Below, in pieces: positions 24,395 through 37,748 of a stretch of DNA of 64,000 nt. Each line of letters begins with the position of its first letter. The stretch's first letter is position 1. The stretch is from Auanema rhodensis. Its lineage: Eukaryota; Nematoda; Chromadorea; Rhabditida; Rhabditidae. The position numbers and the translations under genes were made by a program. Under the pieces are notes generated by a model that worked only from the letters and a program-made list of their open reading frames with translations, was not told the origin of the DNA and did no database searches. The DNA is taken from positions 20,284,688 to 20,348,687 of the forward strand of contig OZ059895.1 of assembly GCA_964057225.1 (NCBI GenBank), in the 5' to 3' direction.

Positions 24395-27202
24395 TAGAAT
24401 AGTGCATTCGATGCGGATTTTTAAGCTGCGTCGGTCTGTGTTATCAGATTTGCGCTAGCTTAAAAATGCACCGAGATATCAACTGATATATGTTCACACT
24501 TATATCCTCGATTTTCACCCTGAAGAATTAATTTTTTCGTTGAATAACAATGTCCATCGTCTTTGCCTTGAAAAAAGGAATCTAAAAACATCTACTTTTT
24601 GCTAAATTATTCTGAAATTTTTCGAAAAAATTTTTGTCAAAATGTTTTTGGAAGCAATGTTGAGTGTACATGGAAACTCAACATACACTAATGCATCATT
24701 TTTCAAACGATCATAACTAATTTTTGTATTGAGCGTTTCTCAATGTAGAATAGTGCATTCGATGCGGATTTTTAAGCTGCGTCGGTCTGTGTTATCAGAT
24801 TTGCGCTAGCTTAAAAATGCACCGAGATATCAACTGATATATGTTCACACTTATATCCTCGATTTTCACCCTGAAGAATTAATTTTTTCGTTGAATAACA
24901 ATGTCCATCGTCTTTGCCTTGAAAAAAGGAATCTAAAAACATCTACTTTTTGCTAAATTATTCTGAAATTTTTCGAAAAAATTTTTGTCAAAATGTTTTT
25001 GGAAGCAATGTTGAGTGTACATGGAAACTCAACATACACTAATGCATCATTTTTCAAACGATCATAACTAATTTTTGTATTGAGCGTTTCTCAATGTAGA
25101 ATAGTGCATTCGATGCGGATTTTTAAGCTGCGTCGGTCTGTGTTATCAGATTTGCGCTAGCTTAAAAATGCACCGAGATATCAACTGATATATGTTCACA
25201 CTTATATCCTCGATTTTCACCCTGAAGAATTAATTTTTTCGTTGAATAACAATGTCCATCGTCTTTGCCTTGAAAAAAGGAATCTAAAAACATCTACTTT
25301 TTGCTAAATTATTCTGAAATTTTTCGAAAAAATTTTTGTCAAAATGTTTTTGGAAGCAATGTTGAGTGTACATGGAAACTCAACATACACTAATGCATCA
25401 TTTTTCAAACGATCATAACTAATTTTTGTATTAAGCGTTTCTCAATGTAGTATAGTGCATTCGATGCGGATATTTAAGCTGCATCGATCTGTGTTATCAG
25501 ATTTGCGCTAGCTTAAAAATGCACCGAGATATCAACTGATATAAGTTCACACTTATATCCTCGATATTCACCCTGAAGAATTAATTTTTTCGTTGAATAA
25601 CATCGTCCATCGTCTTTGCCTTAAAAAAAGGAATCTGAGAACATCTACTTTTTGCTAAATTATTTTGAAATTTTTCGAAAAAATTTTTGTCAAAATGTTT
25701 TTGGAAGCAATGTTGAGTGTACATGGAAACTCAACATACACTAATGCATCATTTTTCAAACGATCATAACTAATTTTTGTATTGAGCGTTTCTCAATGTC
25801 GAATAGTGCATTCGATGCGGATATTTAAGCTGCATCGATCTGTGTTATCAGATTTGCGCTAGCTTAAAAATGCACCGAGATATCAACTGATATAAGTTCA
25901 CACTTATATCCTCGATTTTCACCCTGAAGAATTAATTTTTTCGTTGAATAACAATGTCCATCGTCTTTGCCTTAAAAAAAGGTATCTAAAAACATCTACT
26001 TTCTGCTAAATTATTTTGAAATTTTTCGAAAAAATTTTTGTCAAAATGTTTTTGGAAGCAATGTTGAGTGTACATGGAAACTCAACATACACTAATGCAT
26101 CATTTTTCAAACGATCATAACTAATTTTTGTATTAAGCGTTTCTCAATGTAGTATAGTGCATTCGATGCGGATTTTTAAGCTGCGTCGATCTGTTTTATC
26201 AGATTTGCGCTAGCTTAAAAATGCACCGAGATATCAACTGATATAAGTTCACACTTATATCCTCGATTTTCACCCTGAAGAATTAATTTTTTCGTTGAAT
26301 AACAATGTCCATCGTCTTCGCCTTGAAAAAAGGAATCTAAAAACATCTACTTTTTACTAAATTATTTTGAAATTTTTCGAAAAAATTTTTGTCAAAATGT
26401 TTTTGGAAGCAATGTTGAGTGTACATGGAAACTCAACATACACTAATGCATCATTTTTCAAACGATCATAACTAATTTTTGTATTGAGCGTTTCTCAATG
26501 TAGAATAGTGCATTCGATGCGGATTTTTAAGCTGCGTCGGTCTGTGTTATCAGATTTGCGCTAGCTTAAAAATGCACCGAGATATCAACTGATATATGTT
26601 CACACTTACATCCTCGATTTTCACCCTGAAGAATTAATTTTTTCGTTGAATAACATTGTCCATCGTCTTTGCCTTGAAAGAAAGAATCTGAAAACATCTA
26701 CTTTTTGCTAAATTATTTTGAAATTTTTCGAAAAAATTTTTGTCAAAATGTTTTTGGAAGCAATGTTGAGTGTACATGGAAACTCAACATACACTAATGC
26801 ATCATTTTTCAAACGATCATAACTAATTTTTGTATTAAGCGTTTCTCAATGTAGTATAGTGCATTCGATGCGGATATTTAAGCTGCATCGATCTGTGTTA
26901 TCAGATTTGCGCTAGCTTAAAAATGCACCGAGATATCAACTGATATAAGTTCACACTTATATCCTCGATTTTCACCCTGAAGAATTAATTTTTTCGTTGA
27001 ATAACAATGTCCATCGTCTTCGCCTTGAAAAAAGGAATCTAAAAACATCTACTTTTTACTAAATTATTTTGAAATTTTTCGAAAAAATTTTTGTCAAAAT
27101 GTTTTTGGAAGCAATGTTGAGTGTACATGGAAACTCAACATACACTAATGCATCATTTTTCAAACGATCATAACTAATTTTTGTATTGAGCGTTTCTCAA
27201 TG
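24395..27202 (+). repeat. Eight-monomer higher-order unit (2808 bp), copy 1
   Basis: Order: three class-1 units (24395, 24746, 25097: TAGAATAG, G40, T97, C218); 25448 (T25 to A, G36 to A, GATATTCAC, CCTTA-run, TCTGAGAAC); 25799 (TCGAATAG, GGTATCT, CTTTCTGC); 26150 (CTGTTTTATC, TACTAA); 26501 (CTTACATCC, GAAAGAAAG, TCTGAAAAC); 26852 (GATATTT, GCATCG, TACTAA). The five markers from 25448 onward form a cassette that reappears, whole or in part, across blocks IV to VII. Confidence 0.9.
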
Positions 27203-30010
27203 TAGAATAGTGCATTCGATGCGGATTTTTAAGCTGCGTCGGTCTGTGTTATCAGATTTGCGCTAGCTTAAAAATGCACCGAGATATCAACTGATATATG
27301 TTCACACTTATATCCTCGATTTTCACCCTGAAGAATTAATTTTTTCGTTGAATAACAATGTCCATCGTCTTTGCCTTGAAAAAAGGAATCTAAAAACATC
27401 TACTTTTTGCTAAATTATTCTGAAATTTTTCGAAAAAATTTTTGTCAAAATGTTTTTGGAAGCAATGTTGAGTGTACATGGAAACTCAACATACACTAAT
27501 GCATCATTTTTCAAACGATCATAACTAATTTTTGTATTGAGCGTTTCTCAATGTAGAATAGTGCATTCGATGCGGATTTTTAAGCTGCGTCGGTCTGTGT
27601 TATCAGATTTGCGCTAGCTTAAAAATGCACCGAGATATCAACTGATATATGTTCACACTTATATCCTCGATTTTCACCCTGAAGAATTAATTTTTTCGTT
27701 GAATAACAATGTCCATCGTCTTTGCCTTGAAAAAAGGAATCTAAAAACATCTACTTTTTGCTAAATTATTCTGAAATTTTTCGAAAAAATTTTTGTCAAA
27801 ATGTTTTTGGAAGCAATGTTGAGTGTACATGGAAACTCAACATACACTAATGCATCATTTTTCAAACGATCATAACTAATTTTTGTATTGAGCGTTTCTC
27901 AATGTAGAATAGTGCATTCGATGCGGATTTTTAAGCTGCGTCGGTCTGTGTTATCAGATTTGCGCTAGCTTAAAAATGCACCGAGATATCAACTGATATA
28001 TGTTCACACTTATATCCTCGATTTTCACCCTGAAGAATTAATTTTTTCGTTGAATAACAATGTCCATCGTCTTTGCCTTGAAAAAAGGAATCTAAAAACA
28101 TCTACTTTTTGCTAAATTATTCTGAAATTTTTCGAAAAAATTTTTGTCAAAATGTTTTTGGAAGCAATGTTGAGTGTACATGGAAACTCAACATACACTA
28201 ATGCATCATTTTTCAAACGATCATAACTAATTTTTGTATTAAGCGTTTCTCAATGTAGTATAGTGCATTCGATGCGGATATTTAAGCTGCATCGATCTGT
28301 GTTATCAGATTTGCGCTAGCTTAAAAATGCACCGAGATATCAACTGATATAAGTTCACACTTATATCCTCGATATTCACCCTGAAGAATTAATTTTTTCG
28401 TTGAATAACATCGTCCATCGTCTTTGCCTTAAAAAAAGGAATCTGAGAACATCTACTTTTTGCTAAATTATTTTGAAATTTTTCGAAAAAATTTTTGTCA
28501 AAATGTTTTTGGAAGCAATGTTGAGTGTACATGGAAACTCAACATACACTAATGCATCATTTTTCAAACGATCATAACTAATTTTTGTATTGAGCGTTTC
28601 TCAATGTCGAATAGTGCATTCGATGCGGATATTTAAGCTGCATCGATCTGTGTTATCAGATTTGCGCTAGCTTAAAAATGCACCGAGATATCAACTGATA
28701 TAAGTTCACACTTATATCCTCGATTTTCACCCTGAAGAATTAATTTTTTCGTTGAATAACAATGTCCATCGTCTTTGCCTTAAAAAAAGGTATCTAAAAA
28801 CATCTACTTTCTGCTAAATTATTTTGAAATTTTTCGAAAAAATTTTTGTCAAAATGTTTTTGGAAGCAATGTTGAGTGTACATGGAAACTCAACATACAC
28901 TAATGCATCATTTTTCAAACGATCATAACTAATTTTTGTATTAAGCGTTTCTCAATGTAGTATAGTGCATTCGATGCGGATTTTTAAGCTGCGTCGATCT
29001 GTTTTATCAGATTTGCGCTAGCTTAAAAATGCACCGAGATATCAACTGATATAAGTTCACACTTATATCCTCGATTTTCACCCTGAAGAATTAATTTTTT
29101 CGTTGAATAACAATGTCCATCGTCTTCGCCTTGAAAAAAGGAATCTAAAAACATCTACTTTTTACTAAATTATTTTGAAATTTTTCGAAAAAATTTTTGT
29201 CAAAATGTTTTTGGAAGCAATGTTGAGTGTACATGGAAACTCAACATACACTAATGCATCATTTTTCAAACGATCATAACTAATTTTTGTATTGAGCGTT
29301 TCTCAATGTAGAATAGTGCATTCGATGCGGATTTTTAAGCTGCGTCGGTCTGTGTTATCAGATTTGCGCTAGCTTAAAAATGCACCGAGATATCAACTGA
29401 TATATGTTCACACTTACATCCTCGATTTTCACCCTGAAGAATTAATTTTTTCGTTGAATAACATTGTCCATCGTCTTTGCCTTGAAAGAAAGAATCTGAA
29501 AACATCTACTTTTTGCTAAATTATTTTGAAATATTTCGAAAAAATTTTTGTCAAAATGTTTTTGGAAGCAATGTTGAGTGTACATGGAAACTCAACATAC
29601 ACTAATGCATCATTTTTCAAACGATCATAACTAATTTTTGTATTAAGCGTTTCTCAATGTAGTATAGTGCATTCGATGCGGATATTTAAGCTGCATCGAT
29701 CTGTGTTATCAGATTTGCGCTAGCTTAAAAATGCACCGAGATATCAACTGATATAAGTTCACACTTATATCCTCGATTTTCACCCTGAAGAATTAATTTT
29801 TTCGTTGAATAACAATGTCCATCGTCTTCGCCTTGAAAAAAGGAATCTAAAAACATCTACTTTTTACTAAATTATTTTGAAATTTTTCGAAAAAATTTTT
29901 GTCAAAATGTTTTTGGAAGCAATGTTGAGTGTACATGGAAACTCAACATACACTAATGCATCATTTTTCAAACGATCATAACTAATTTTTGTATTGAGCG
30001 TTTTTCAATG
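27203..30010 (+). repeat. Eight-monomer higher-order unit (2808 bp), copy 2
   Basis: Directly adjacent, in-phase second copy of 24395-27202, with all eight monomer types in the same order. Differences I saw are an A in the A-tract core at about 29533 (GAAATATTTCG) and GTTTTTCAATG instead of GTTTCTCAATG at about 30004. This is a textbook tandem duplication of a higher-order unit. Confidence 0.9.
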
Positions 30011-33000
30011 TAGAATAGTGCATTCGATGCGGATTTTTAAGCTGCGTCGGTCTGTGTTATCAGATTTGCGCTAGCTTAAAAATGCACCGAGATATCAACT
30101 GATATATGTTCACACTTACATCCTCGATTTTCACCCTGAAGAATTAATTTTTTCGTTGAATAACATTGTCCATCGTCTTTGCCTTGAAAGAAAGAATCTG
30201 AAAACATCTACTTTTTGCTAAATTATTTTGAAATTTTTCGAAAAAATTTTTGTCAAAATGTTTTTGGAAGCAATGTTGAGTGTACATGGAAACTCAACAT
30301 AAACTAATGCATCATTTTTCAAACGATCATAACTAATTTTTGTATTAAGCGTTTCTCAATGTAGTATAGTGCATTCGATGCGGATATTTAAGCTGCATCG
30401 ATCTGTGTTATCAGATTTGCGCTAGCTTAAAAATGCACCGAGATATCAACTGATATAAGTTCACACTTATATCCTCGATTTTCACCCTGAAGAATTAATT
30501 TTTTCGTTGAATAACAATGTCCATCGTCTTTGCCTTGAAAAAGGTATCTAAAAACATCTACTTTTTGCTGAATTATTTTGAAATTTTTCGAAAAAATTTT
30601 TGTCAAAATGTTTTTGGAAGCAATGTTGAGTGTACATGGAAACTCAACATACACTAATGCATCATTTTTCAAACGATCATAACTAATTTTTGTATTAAGC
30701 GTTTCTCAATGTCGAATAGTGCATTCGATGCGGATATTTAAGCTGCATCGATCTGTGTTATCAGATTTGCGCTAGCTTAAAAATGCACCGAGATATCAAC
30801 TGATATAAGTTCACACTTATAACCTCGATTTTCACCCTGAAGAATTAATTTTTTCGTTGAATAACAATGTCCATCGTCTTTGCCTTAAAAAAAGGTATCT
30901 AAAAACATCTACTTTTTGCTAAATTATTTTGAAATTTTTCGAAAAAATTTTTGTCAAAATGTTTTTGGAAGCAATGTTGAGTGTACATGGAAACTCAACA
31001 TACACTAATGCATCATTTTTCAAACGATCATAACTAATTTTTGTATTAAGCGTTTCTCAATGTAGTATAGTGCATTCGATGCGGATTTTTAAGCTGCGTC
31101 GATCTGTGTTATCAGATTTGCGCTAGCTTAAAAATGCACCGAGATATCAACTGATATAAGTTCACACTTATATCCTCGATTTTCACCCTGAAGAATTAAT
31201 TTTTTCGTTGAATAACAATGTCCATCGTCTTCGCCTTGAAAAAAGGAATCTAAAAACATCTACTTTTTGCTAAATTATTTTGAAATTTTTCGAAAAAATT
31301 TTTGTCAAAATGTTTTTGGAAGCAATGTTGAGTGTACATGGAAACTCAACATACACTAATGCATCATTTTTCAAACGATCATAACTAATTTTTGTATTGA
31401 GCGTTTCTCAATGTAGTATAGTGCATTCGATGCGGATTTTTAAGCTGCGTCGATCTGTGTTATCAGATTTGCGCTAGCTTAAAAATGCACCGAGATATCA
31501 ACTGATATAAGTTCACACTTATATCCTCGATTTTCACCCTGAAGAATTAATTTTTTCGTTGAATAACAATGTCCATCGTCTTTGCCTTGAAAAAGGTATC
31601 TAAAAACATCTACTTTTTGCTAAATTATTTTGAAATTTTTCGAAAAAATTTTTGTCAAAATGTTTTTGGAAGCAATGTTGAGTGTACATGGAAACTCAAC
31701 ATACACTAATGCATCATTTTTCAAACGATCATAACTAATTTTTGTATTAAGCGTTTCTCAATGTCGAATAGTGCATTCGATGCGGATATTTAAGCTGCAT
31801 CGATCTGTGTTATCAGATTTGCGCTAGCTTAAAAATGCACCGAGATATCAACTGATATAAGTTCACACTTATATCCTCGATTTTCACCCTGAAGAATTAA
31901 TTTTTTCGTTGAATAACATCGTCCATCGTCTTTGCCTTAAAAAAAGGAATCTGAGAACATCTACTTTTTGCTAAATTATTTTGAAATTTTTCGAAAAAAT
32001 TTTTGTCAAAATGTTTTTGGAAGCAATGTTGAGTGTACATGGAAACTCAACATACACTAATGCATCATTTTTCAAACGATCATAACTAATTTTTGTATTG
32101 AGCGTTTCTCAATGTCGAATAGTGCATTCGATGCGGATATTTAAGCTGCATCGATCTGTGTTATCAGATTTGCGCTAGCTTAAAAATGCACCGAGATATC
32201 AACTGATATAAGTTCACACTTATATCCTCGATTTTCACCCTGAAGAATTAATTTTTTCGTTGAATAACAATGTCCATCGTCTTTGCCTTAAAAAAAGGTA
32301 TCTAAAAACATCTACTTTCTGCTAAATTATTTTGAAATTTTTCGAAAAAATTTTTGTCAAAATGTTTTTGGAAGCAATGTTGAGTGTACATGGAAACTCA
32401 ACATACACTAATGCATCATTTTTCAAACGATCATAACTAATTTTTGTATTAAGCGTTTCTCAATGTAGTATAGTGCATTCGATGCGGATTTTTAAGCTGC
32501 GTCGATCTGTTTTATCAGATTTGCGCTAGCTTAAAAATGCACCGAGATATCAACTGATATAAGTTCACACTTATATCCTCGATTTTCACCCTGAAGAATT
32601 AATTTTTTCGTTGAATAACAATGTCCATCGTCTTCGCCTTGAAAAAAGGAATCTAAAAACATCTACTTTTTACTAAATTATTTTGAAATTTTTCGAAAAA
32701 ATTTTTGTCAAAATGTTTTTGGAAGCAATGTTGAGTGTACATGGAAACTCAACATACACTAATGCATCATTTTTCAAACGATCATAACTAATTTTTGTAT
32801 TGAGCGTTTCTCAATGTAGAATAGTGCATTCGATGCGGATTTTTAAGCTGCGTCGGTCTGTGTTATCAGATTTGCGCTAGCTTAAAAATGCACCGAGATA
32901 TCAACTGATATATGTTCACACTTACATCCTCGATTTTCACCCTGAAGAATTAATTTTTTCGTTGAATAACATTGTCCATCGTCTTTGCCTTGAAAGAAAG

Positions 33001-34571
33001 AATCTGAAAACATCTACTTTTTGCTAAATTATTTTGAAATTTTTCGAAAAAATTTTTGTCAAAATGTTTTTGGAAGCAATGTTGAGTGTACATGGAAACT
33101 CAACATACACTAATGCATCATTTTTCAAACGATCATAACTAATTTTTGTATTAAGCGTTTCTCAATGTAGTATAGTGCATTCGATGCGGATATTTAAGCT
33201 GCATCGATCTGTGTTATCAGATTTGCGCTAGCTTAAAAATGCACCGAGATATCAACTGATATAAGTTCACACTTATATCCTCGATTTTCACCCTGAAGAA
33301 TTAATTTTTTCGTTGAATAACAATGTCCATCGTCTTCGCCTTGAAAAAAGGAATCTAAAAACATCTACTTTTTACTAAATTATTTTGAAATTTTTCGAAA
33401 AAATTTTTGTCAAAATGTTTTTGGAAGCAATGTTGAGTGTACATGGAAACTCAACATACACTAATGCATCATTTTTCAAACGATCATAACTAATTTTTGT
33501 ATTGAGCGTTTTTCAATGTAGAATAGTGCATTCGATGCGGATTTTTAAGCTGCGTCGGTCTGTGTTATCAGATTTGCGCTAGCTTAAAAATGCACCGAGA
33601 TATCAACTGATATATGTTCACACTTACATCCTCGATTTTCACCCTGAAGAATTAATTTTTTCGTTGAATAACATTGTCCATCGTCTTTGCCTTGAAAGAA
33701 AGAATCTGAAAACATCTACTTTTTGCTGAATTATTTTGAAATTTTTCGAAAAAATTTTTGTCAAAATGTTTTTGGAAGCAATGTTGAGTGTACATGGAAA
33801 CTCAACATACACTAATGCATCATTTTTCAAACGATCATAACTAATTTTTGTATTGAGCGTTTCTCAATGTAGTATAGTGCATTCGATGCGGATTTTTAAG
33901 CTGCGTCGATCTGTGTTATCAGATTTGCGCTAGCTTAAAAATGCACCGAGATATCAACTGATATAAGTTCACACTTATATCCTCGATTTTCACCCTGAAG
34001 AATTAATTTTTTCGTTGAATAACATTGTCCATCGTCTTTGCCTTGAAAAAAGAAATCTAAAAACATCTACTTTTTGCTAAATTATTTTGAAATTTTTCGA
34101 AAAAATTTTTGTCAAAATGTTTTTGGAAGCAATGTTGAGTGTACATGGAAACTCAACATACACTAATGCATCATTTTTCAAACGATCATAACTAATTTTT
34201 GTATTGAGCGTTTCTCAATGTAGTATAGTGCATTCGATGCGGATTTTTAAGCTGCGTCGATCTGTGTTATCAGATTTGCGCTAGCTTAAAAATGCACCGA
34301 GATATCAACTGATATAAGTTCACACTTATATCCTCGATTTTCACCCTGAAGAATTAATTTTTTCGTTGAATAACATTGTCCATCGTCTTTGCCTTGAAAA
34401 AAAAAATCTGAAAACATCTACTTTTTGCTAAATTATTTTGAAATTTTTCGAAAAAATTTTTGTCAAAATGTTTTTGGAAGCAATGTTGAGTGTACATGGA
34501 AACTCAACATACACTAATGCATCATTTTTCAAACGATCATAACTAATTTTTGTATTAAGCGTTTCTCAATG
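30011..34571 (+). repeat. Block V-a: 13 monomers with a re-used cassette
   Basis: Units 31764-33869 (TCTGAGAAC; CTTTCTGC; CTGTTTTATC with TACTAA; CTTACATCC with GAAAGAAAG; GATATTT with TACTAA; CTTACATCC again) repeat the series at 28256-30361, shifted by 3508 bp (ten monomers less two bases). Units 30362 and 31414 are the first 350-bp units, one A short in CCTTGAAAAAGG. Units 33870 and 34221 are class 2 with CATTG at 155-159. Confidence 0.8.
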
Positions 34572-36335
34572 TAGTATAGTGCATTCGATGCGGATTTTTA
34601 AGCTGCATCGATCTGTGTTATCAGATTTGCGCTAGCTTAAAAATGCACCGAGATATCAACTGATATAAGTTCACACTTATATCCTCGATTTTCACCCTGA
34701 AGAATTAATTTTTTCGTTGAATAACAATGTCCATCGTCTTTGCCTTAAAAAAGGTATCTAAAAACATCTACTTTTTGCTAAATTATTTTGAAATTTTTCG
34801 AAAAAATTTTTGTCAAAATGTTTTTGGAAGCAATGTTGAGTGTACATGGAAACTCAACATACACTAATGCATCATTTTTCAAACGATCATAACTAATTTT
34901 TGTATTAAGCGTTTCTCAATGTCGAATAGTGCATTCGATGCGGATATTTAAGCTGCATCGATCTGTGTTATCAGATTTGCGCTAGCTTAAAAATGCACCG
35001 AGATATCAACTGATATAAGTTCACACTTATATCCTCGATTTTCACCCTGAAGAATTAATTTTTTCGTTGAATAACATCGTCCATCGTCTTTGCCTTAAAA
35101 AAAGGAATCTGAGAACATCTACTTTTTGCTAAATTATTTTGAAATTTTTCGAAAAAATTTTTGTCAAAATGTTTTTGGAAGCAATGTTGAGTGTACATGG
35201 AAACTCAACATACACTAATGCATCATTTTTCAAACGATCATAACTAATTTTTGTATTGAGCGTTTCTCAATGTCGAATAGTGCATTCGATGCGGATATTT
35301 AAGCTGCATCGATCTGTGTTATCAGATTTGCGCTAGCTTAAAAATGCACCGAGATATCAATTGATATAAGTTCACACTTATATCCTCGATTTTCACCCTG
35401 AAGAATTAATTTTTTCGTTGAATAACAATGTCCATCGTCTTTGCCTTAAAAAAAGGTATCTAAAAACATCTACTTTCTGCTAAATTATTTTGAAATTTTT
35501 CGAAAAAATTTTTGTCAAAATGTTTTTGGAAGCAATGTTGAGTGTACATGGAAACTCAACATACACTAATGCATCATTTTTCAAACGATCATAACTAATT
35601 TTTGTATTAAGCGTTTTTCAATGTAGTATAATGTAGTATAGTGCATTCGATGCGGATTTTTAAGCTGCGTCGATCTGTTTTATCAGATTTGCGCTAGCTT
35701 AAAAATGCACCGAGATATCAACTGATATAAGTTCACACTTATATCCTCGATTTTCACCCTGAAGAATTAATTTTTTCGTTGAATAACAATGTCCATCGTC
35801 TTCGCCTTGAAAAAAGGAATCTAAAAACATCTACTTTTTACTAAATTATTTTGAAATTTTTCGAAAAAATTTTTGTCAAAATGTTTTTGGAAGCAATGTT
35901 GAGTGTACATGGAAACTCAACATACACTAATGCATCATTTTTCAAACGATCATAACTAATTTTTGTATTAAGCGTTTCTCAATGTAGTATAGTGCATTCG
36001 ATGCGAATTTTTAAGCTGCGTCGATCTGTGTTATCAGATTTGCGCTAGCTTAAAAATGCACCGAGATATCAACTGATATAAGTTCACACTTATATCCTCG
36101 ATTTTCACCCTGAAGAATTAATTTTTTCGTTGAATAACATTGTCCATCGTCTTTGCCTTGAAAAAAGGAATCTGAAAACATCTACTTTTTACTAAATTAT
36201 TTTGAAATTTTTCGAAAAAATTTTTGTCAAAATGTTTTTGGAAGCAATGTTGAGTGTACATGGAAACTCAACATACACTAATGCATCATTTTTCAAACGA
36301 TCATAACTAATTTTTGTATTAAGCGTTTCTCAATG
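34572..36335 (+). repeat. Five-monomer unit with a 10-bp insertion (1764 bp), copy 1
   Basis: Units: 34572 (350 bp, CCTTA-run, GGTATCT), 34922 (TCGAATAG, TCTGAGAAC), 35273 (CAATTGAT, CTTTCTGC), 35634 (preceded by the 10-bp insertion; CTGTTTTATC, TACTAA) and 35985 (GCGAATTTT, TACTAA). The order repeats from 36336. The 1764-bp shift equals five monomers plus the 10-bp insertion minus one poly-A base. Confidence 0.85.
35621..35640 (+). repeat. 10-bp direct duplication ATGTAGTATA x2
   Basis: ATGTAGTATA occurs twice in a row (35621-35630 and 35631-35640) at a unit junction where other units have it once. It is the only insertion type in the window longer than a base or two. Confidence 0.97.
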
Positions 36336-37748
36336 TAGTATAGTGCATTCGATGCGGATTTTTAAGCTGCATCGATCTGTGTTATCAGATTTGCGCTAGC
36401 TTAAAAATGCACCGAGATATCAACTGATATAAGTTCACACTTATATCCTCGATTTTCACCCTGAAGAATTAATTTTTTCGTTGAATAACAATGTCCATCG
36501 TCTTTGCCTTAAAAAAGGTATCTAAAAACATCTACTTTTTGCTAAATTATTTTGAAATTTTTCGAAAAAATTTTTGTCAAAATGTTTTTGGAAGCAATGT
36601 TGAGTGTACATGGAAACTCAACATACACTAATGCATCATTTTTCAAACGATCATAACTAATTTTTGTATTAAGCGTTTCTCAATGTCGAATAGTGCATTC
36701 GATGCGGATATTTAAGCTGCATCGATCTGTGTTATCAGATTTGCGCTAGCTTAAAAATGCACCGAGATATCAACTGATATAAGTTCACACTTATATCCTC
36801 GATTTTCACCCTGAAGAATTAATTTTTTTGTTGAATAACATCGTCCATCGTCTTTGCCTTAAAAAAAGGAATCTGAGAACATCTACTTTTTGCTAAATTA
36901 TTTTGAAATTTTTCGAAAAAATTTTTGTCAAAATGTTTTTGGAAGCAATGTTGAGTGTACATGGAAACTCAACATACACTAATGCATCATTTTTCAAACG
37001 ATCATAACTAATTTTTGTATTGAGCGTTTCTCAATGTCGAATAGTGCATTCGATGCGGATATTTAAGCTGCATCGATCTGTGTTATCAGATTTGCGCTAG
37101 CTTAAAAATGCACCGAGATATCAACTGATATAAGTTCACACTTATATCCTCGATTTTCACCCTGAAGAATTAATTTTTTCGTTGAATAACAATGTCCATC
37201 GTCTTTGCCTTAAAAAAAGGTATCTAAAAACATCTACTTTCTGCTAAATTATTTTGAAATTTTTCGAAAAAATTTTTGTCAAAATGTTTTTGGAAGCAAT
37301 GTTGAGTGTACATGGAAACTCAACATACACTAATGCATCATTTTTCAAACGATCATAACTAATTTTTGTATTAAGCGTTTCTCAATGTAGTATAATGTAG
37401 TATAGTGCATTCGATGCGGATTTTTAAGCTGCGTCGATCTGTTTTATCAGATTTGCGCTAGCTTAAAAATGCACCGAGATATCAACTGATATAAGTTCAC
37501 ACTTATATCCTCGATTTTCACCCTGAAGAATTAATTTTTTCGTTGAATAACAATGTCCATCGTCTTCGCCTTGAAAAAAGGAATCTAAAAACATCTACTT
37601 TTTACTAAATTATTTTGAAATTTTTCGAAAAAATTTTTGTCAAAATGTTTTTGGAAGCAATGTTGAGTGTACATGGAAACTCAACATACACTAATGCATC
37701 ATTTTTCAAACCATCATAACTAATTTTTGTATTGAGCGTTTCTCAATG
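36336..37748 (+). repeat. Second copy of the 10-bp-insertion unit, first four monomers
   Basis: Units 36336, 36686, 37037 and 37398 match 34572, 34922, 35273 and 35634, including the lost poly-A base and the insertion. Copy 2 lacks the CAATTGAT change and has TTTTTTTG near 36829. The last unit ends in ATTGAG with CAAACCATC (37711) instead of ATTAAG, so the second copy leaves the shared path inside that monomer. Confidence 0.85.
37385..37404 (+). repeat. 10-bp direct duplication ATGTAGTATA x2, second copy
   Basis: The same duplication at the equivalent junction of the second 1764-bp copy. Sharing the event at the same site in the same monomer context shows that it arose once and was then copied with the block. 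Confidence 0.97.

Noticed and set aside
30427-30672. 81-codon open frame on the - strand
   Set aside because: Opened by GCTGAATT in place of GCTAAATT and by a one-base loss in the poly-A run. It is the same satellite reading frame as the other minus-strand cases, not a gene.
33639-33830. 63-codon open frame on the - strand
   Set aside because: Again due to GCTGAATT in a single unit; the frame is closed in neighbouring monomers.
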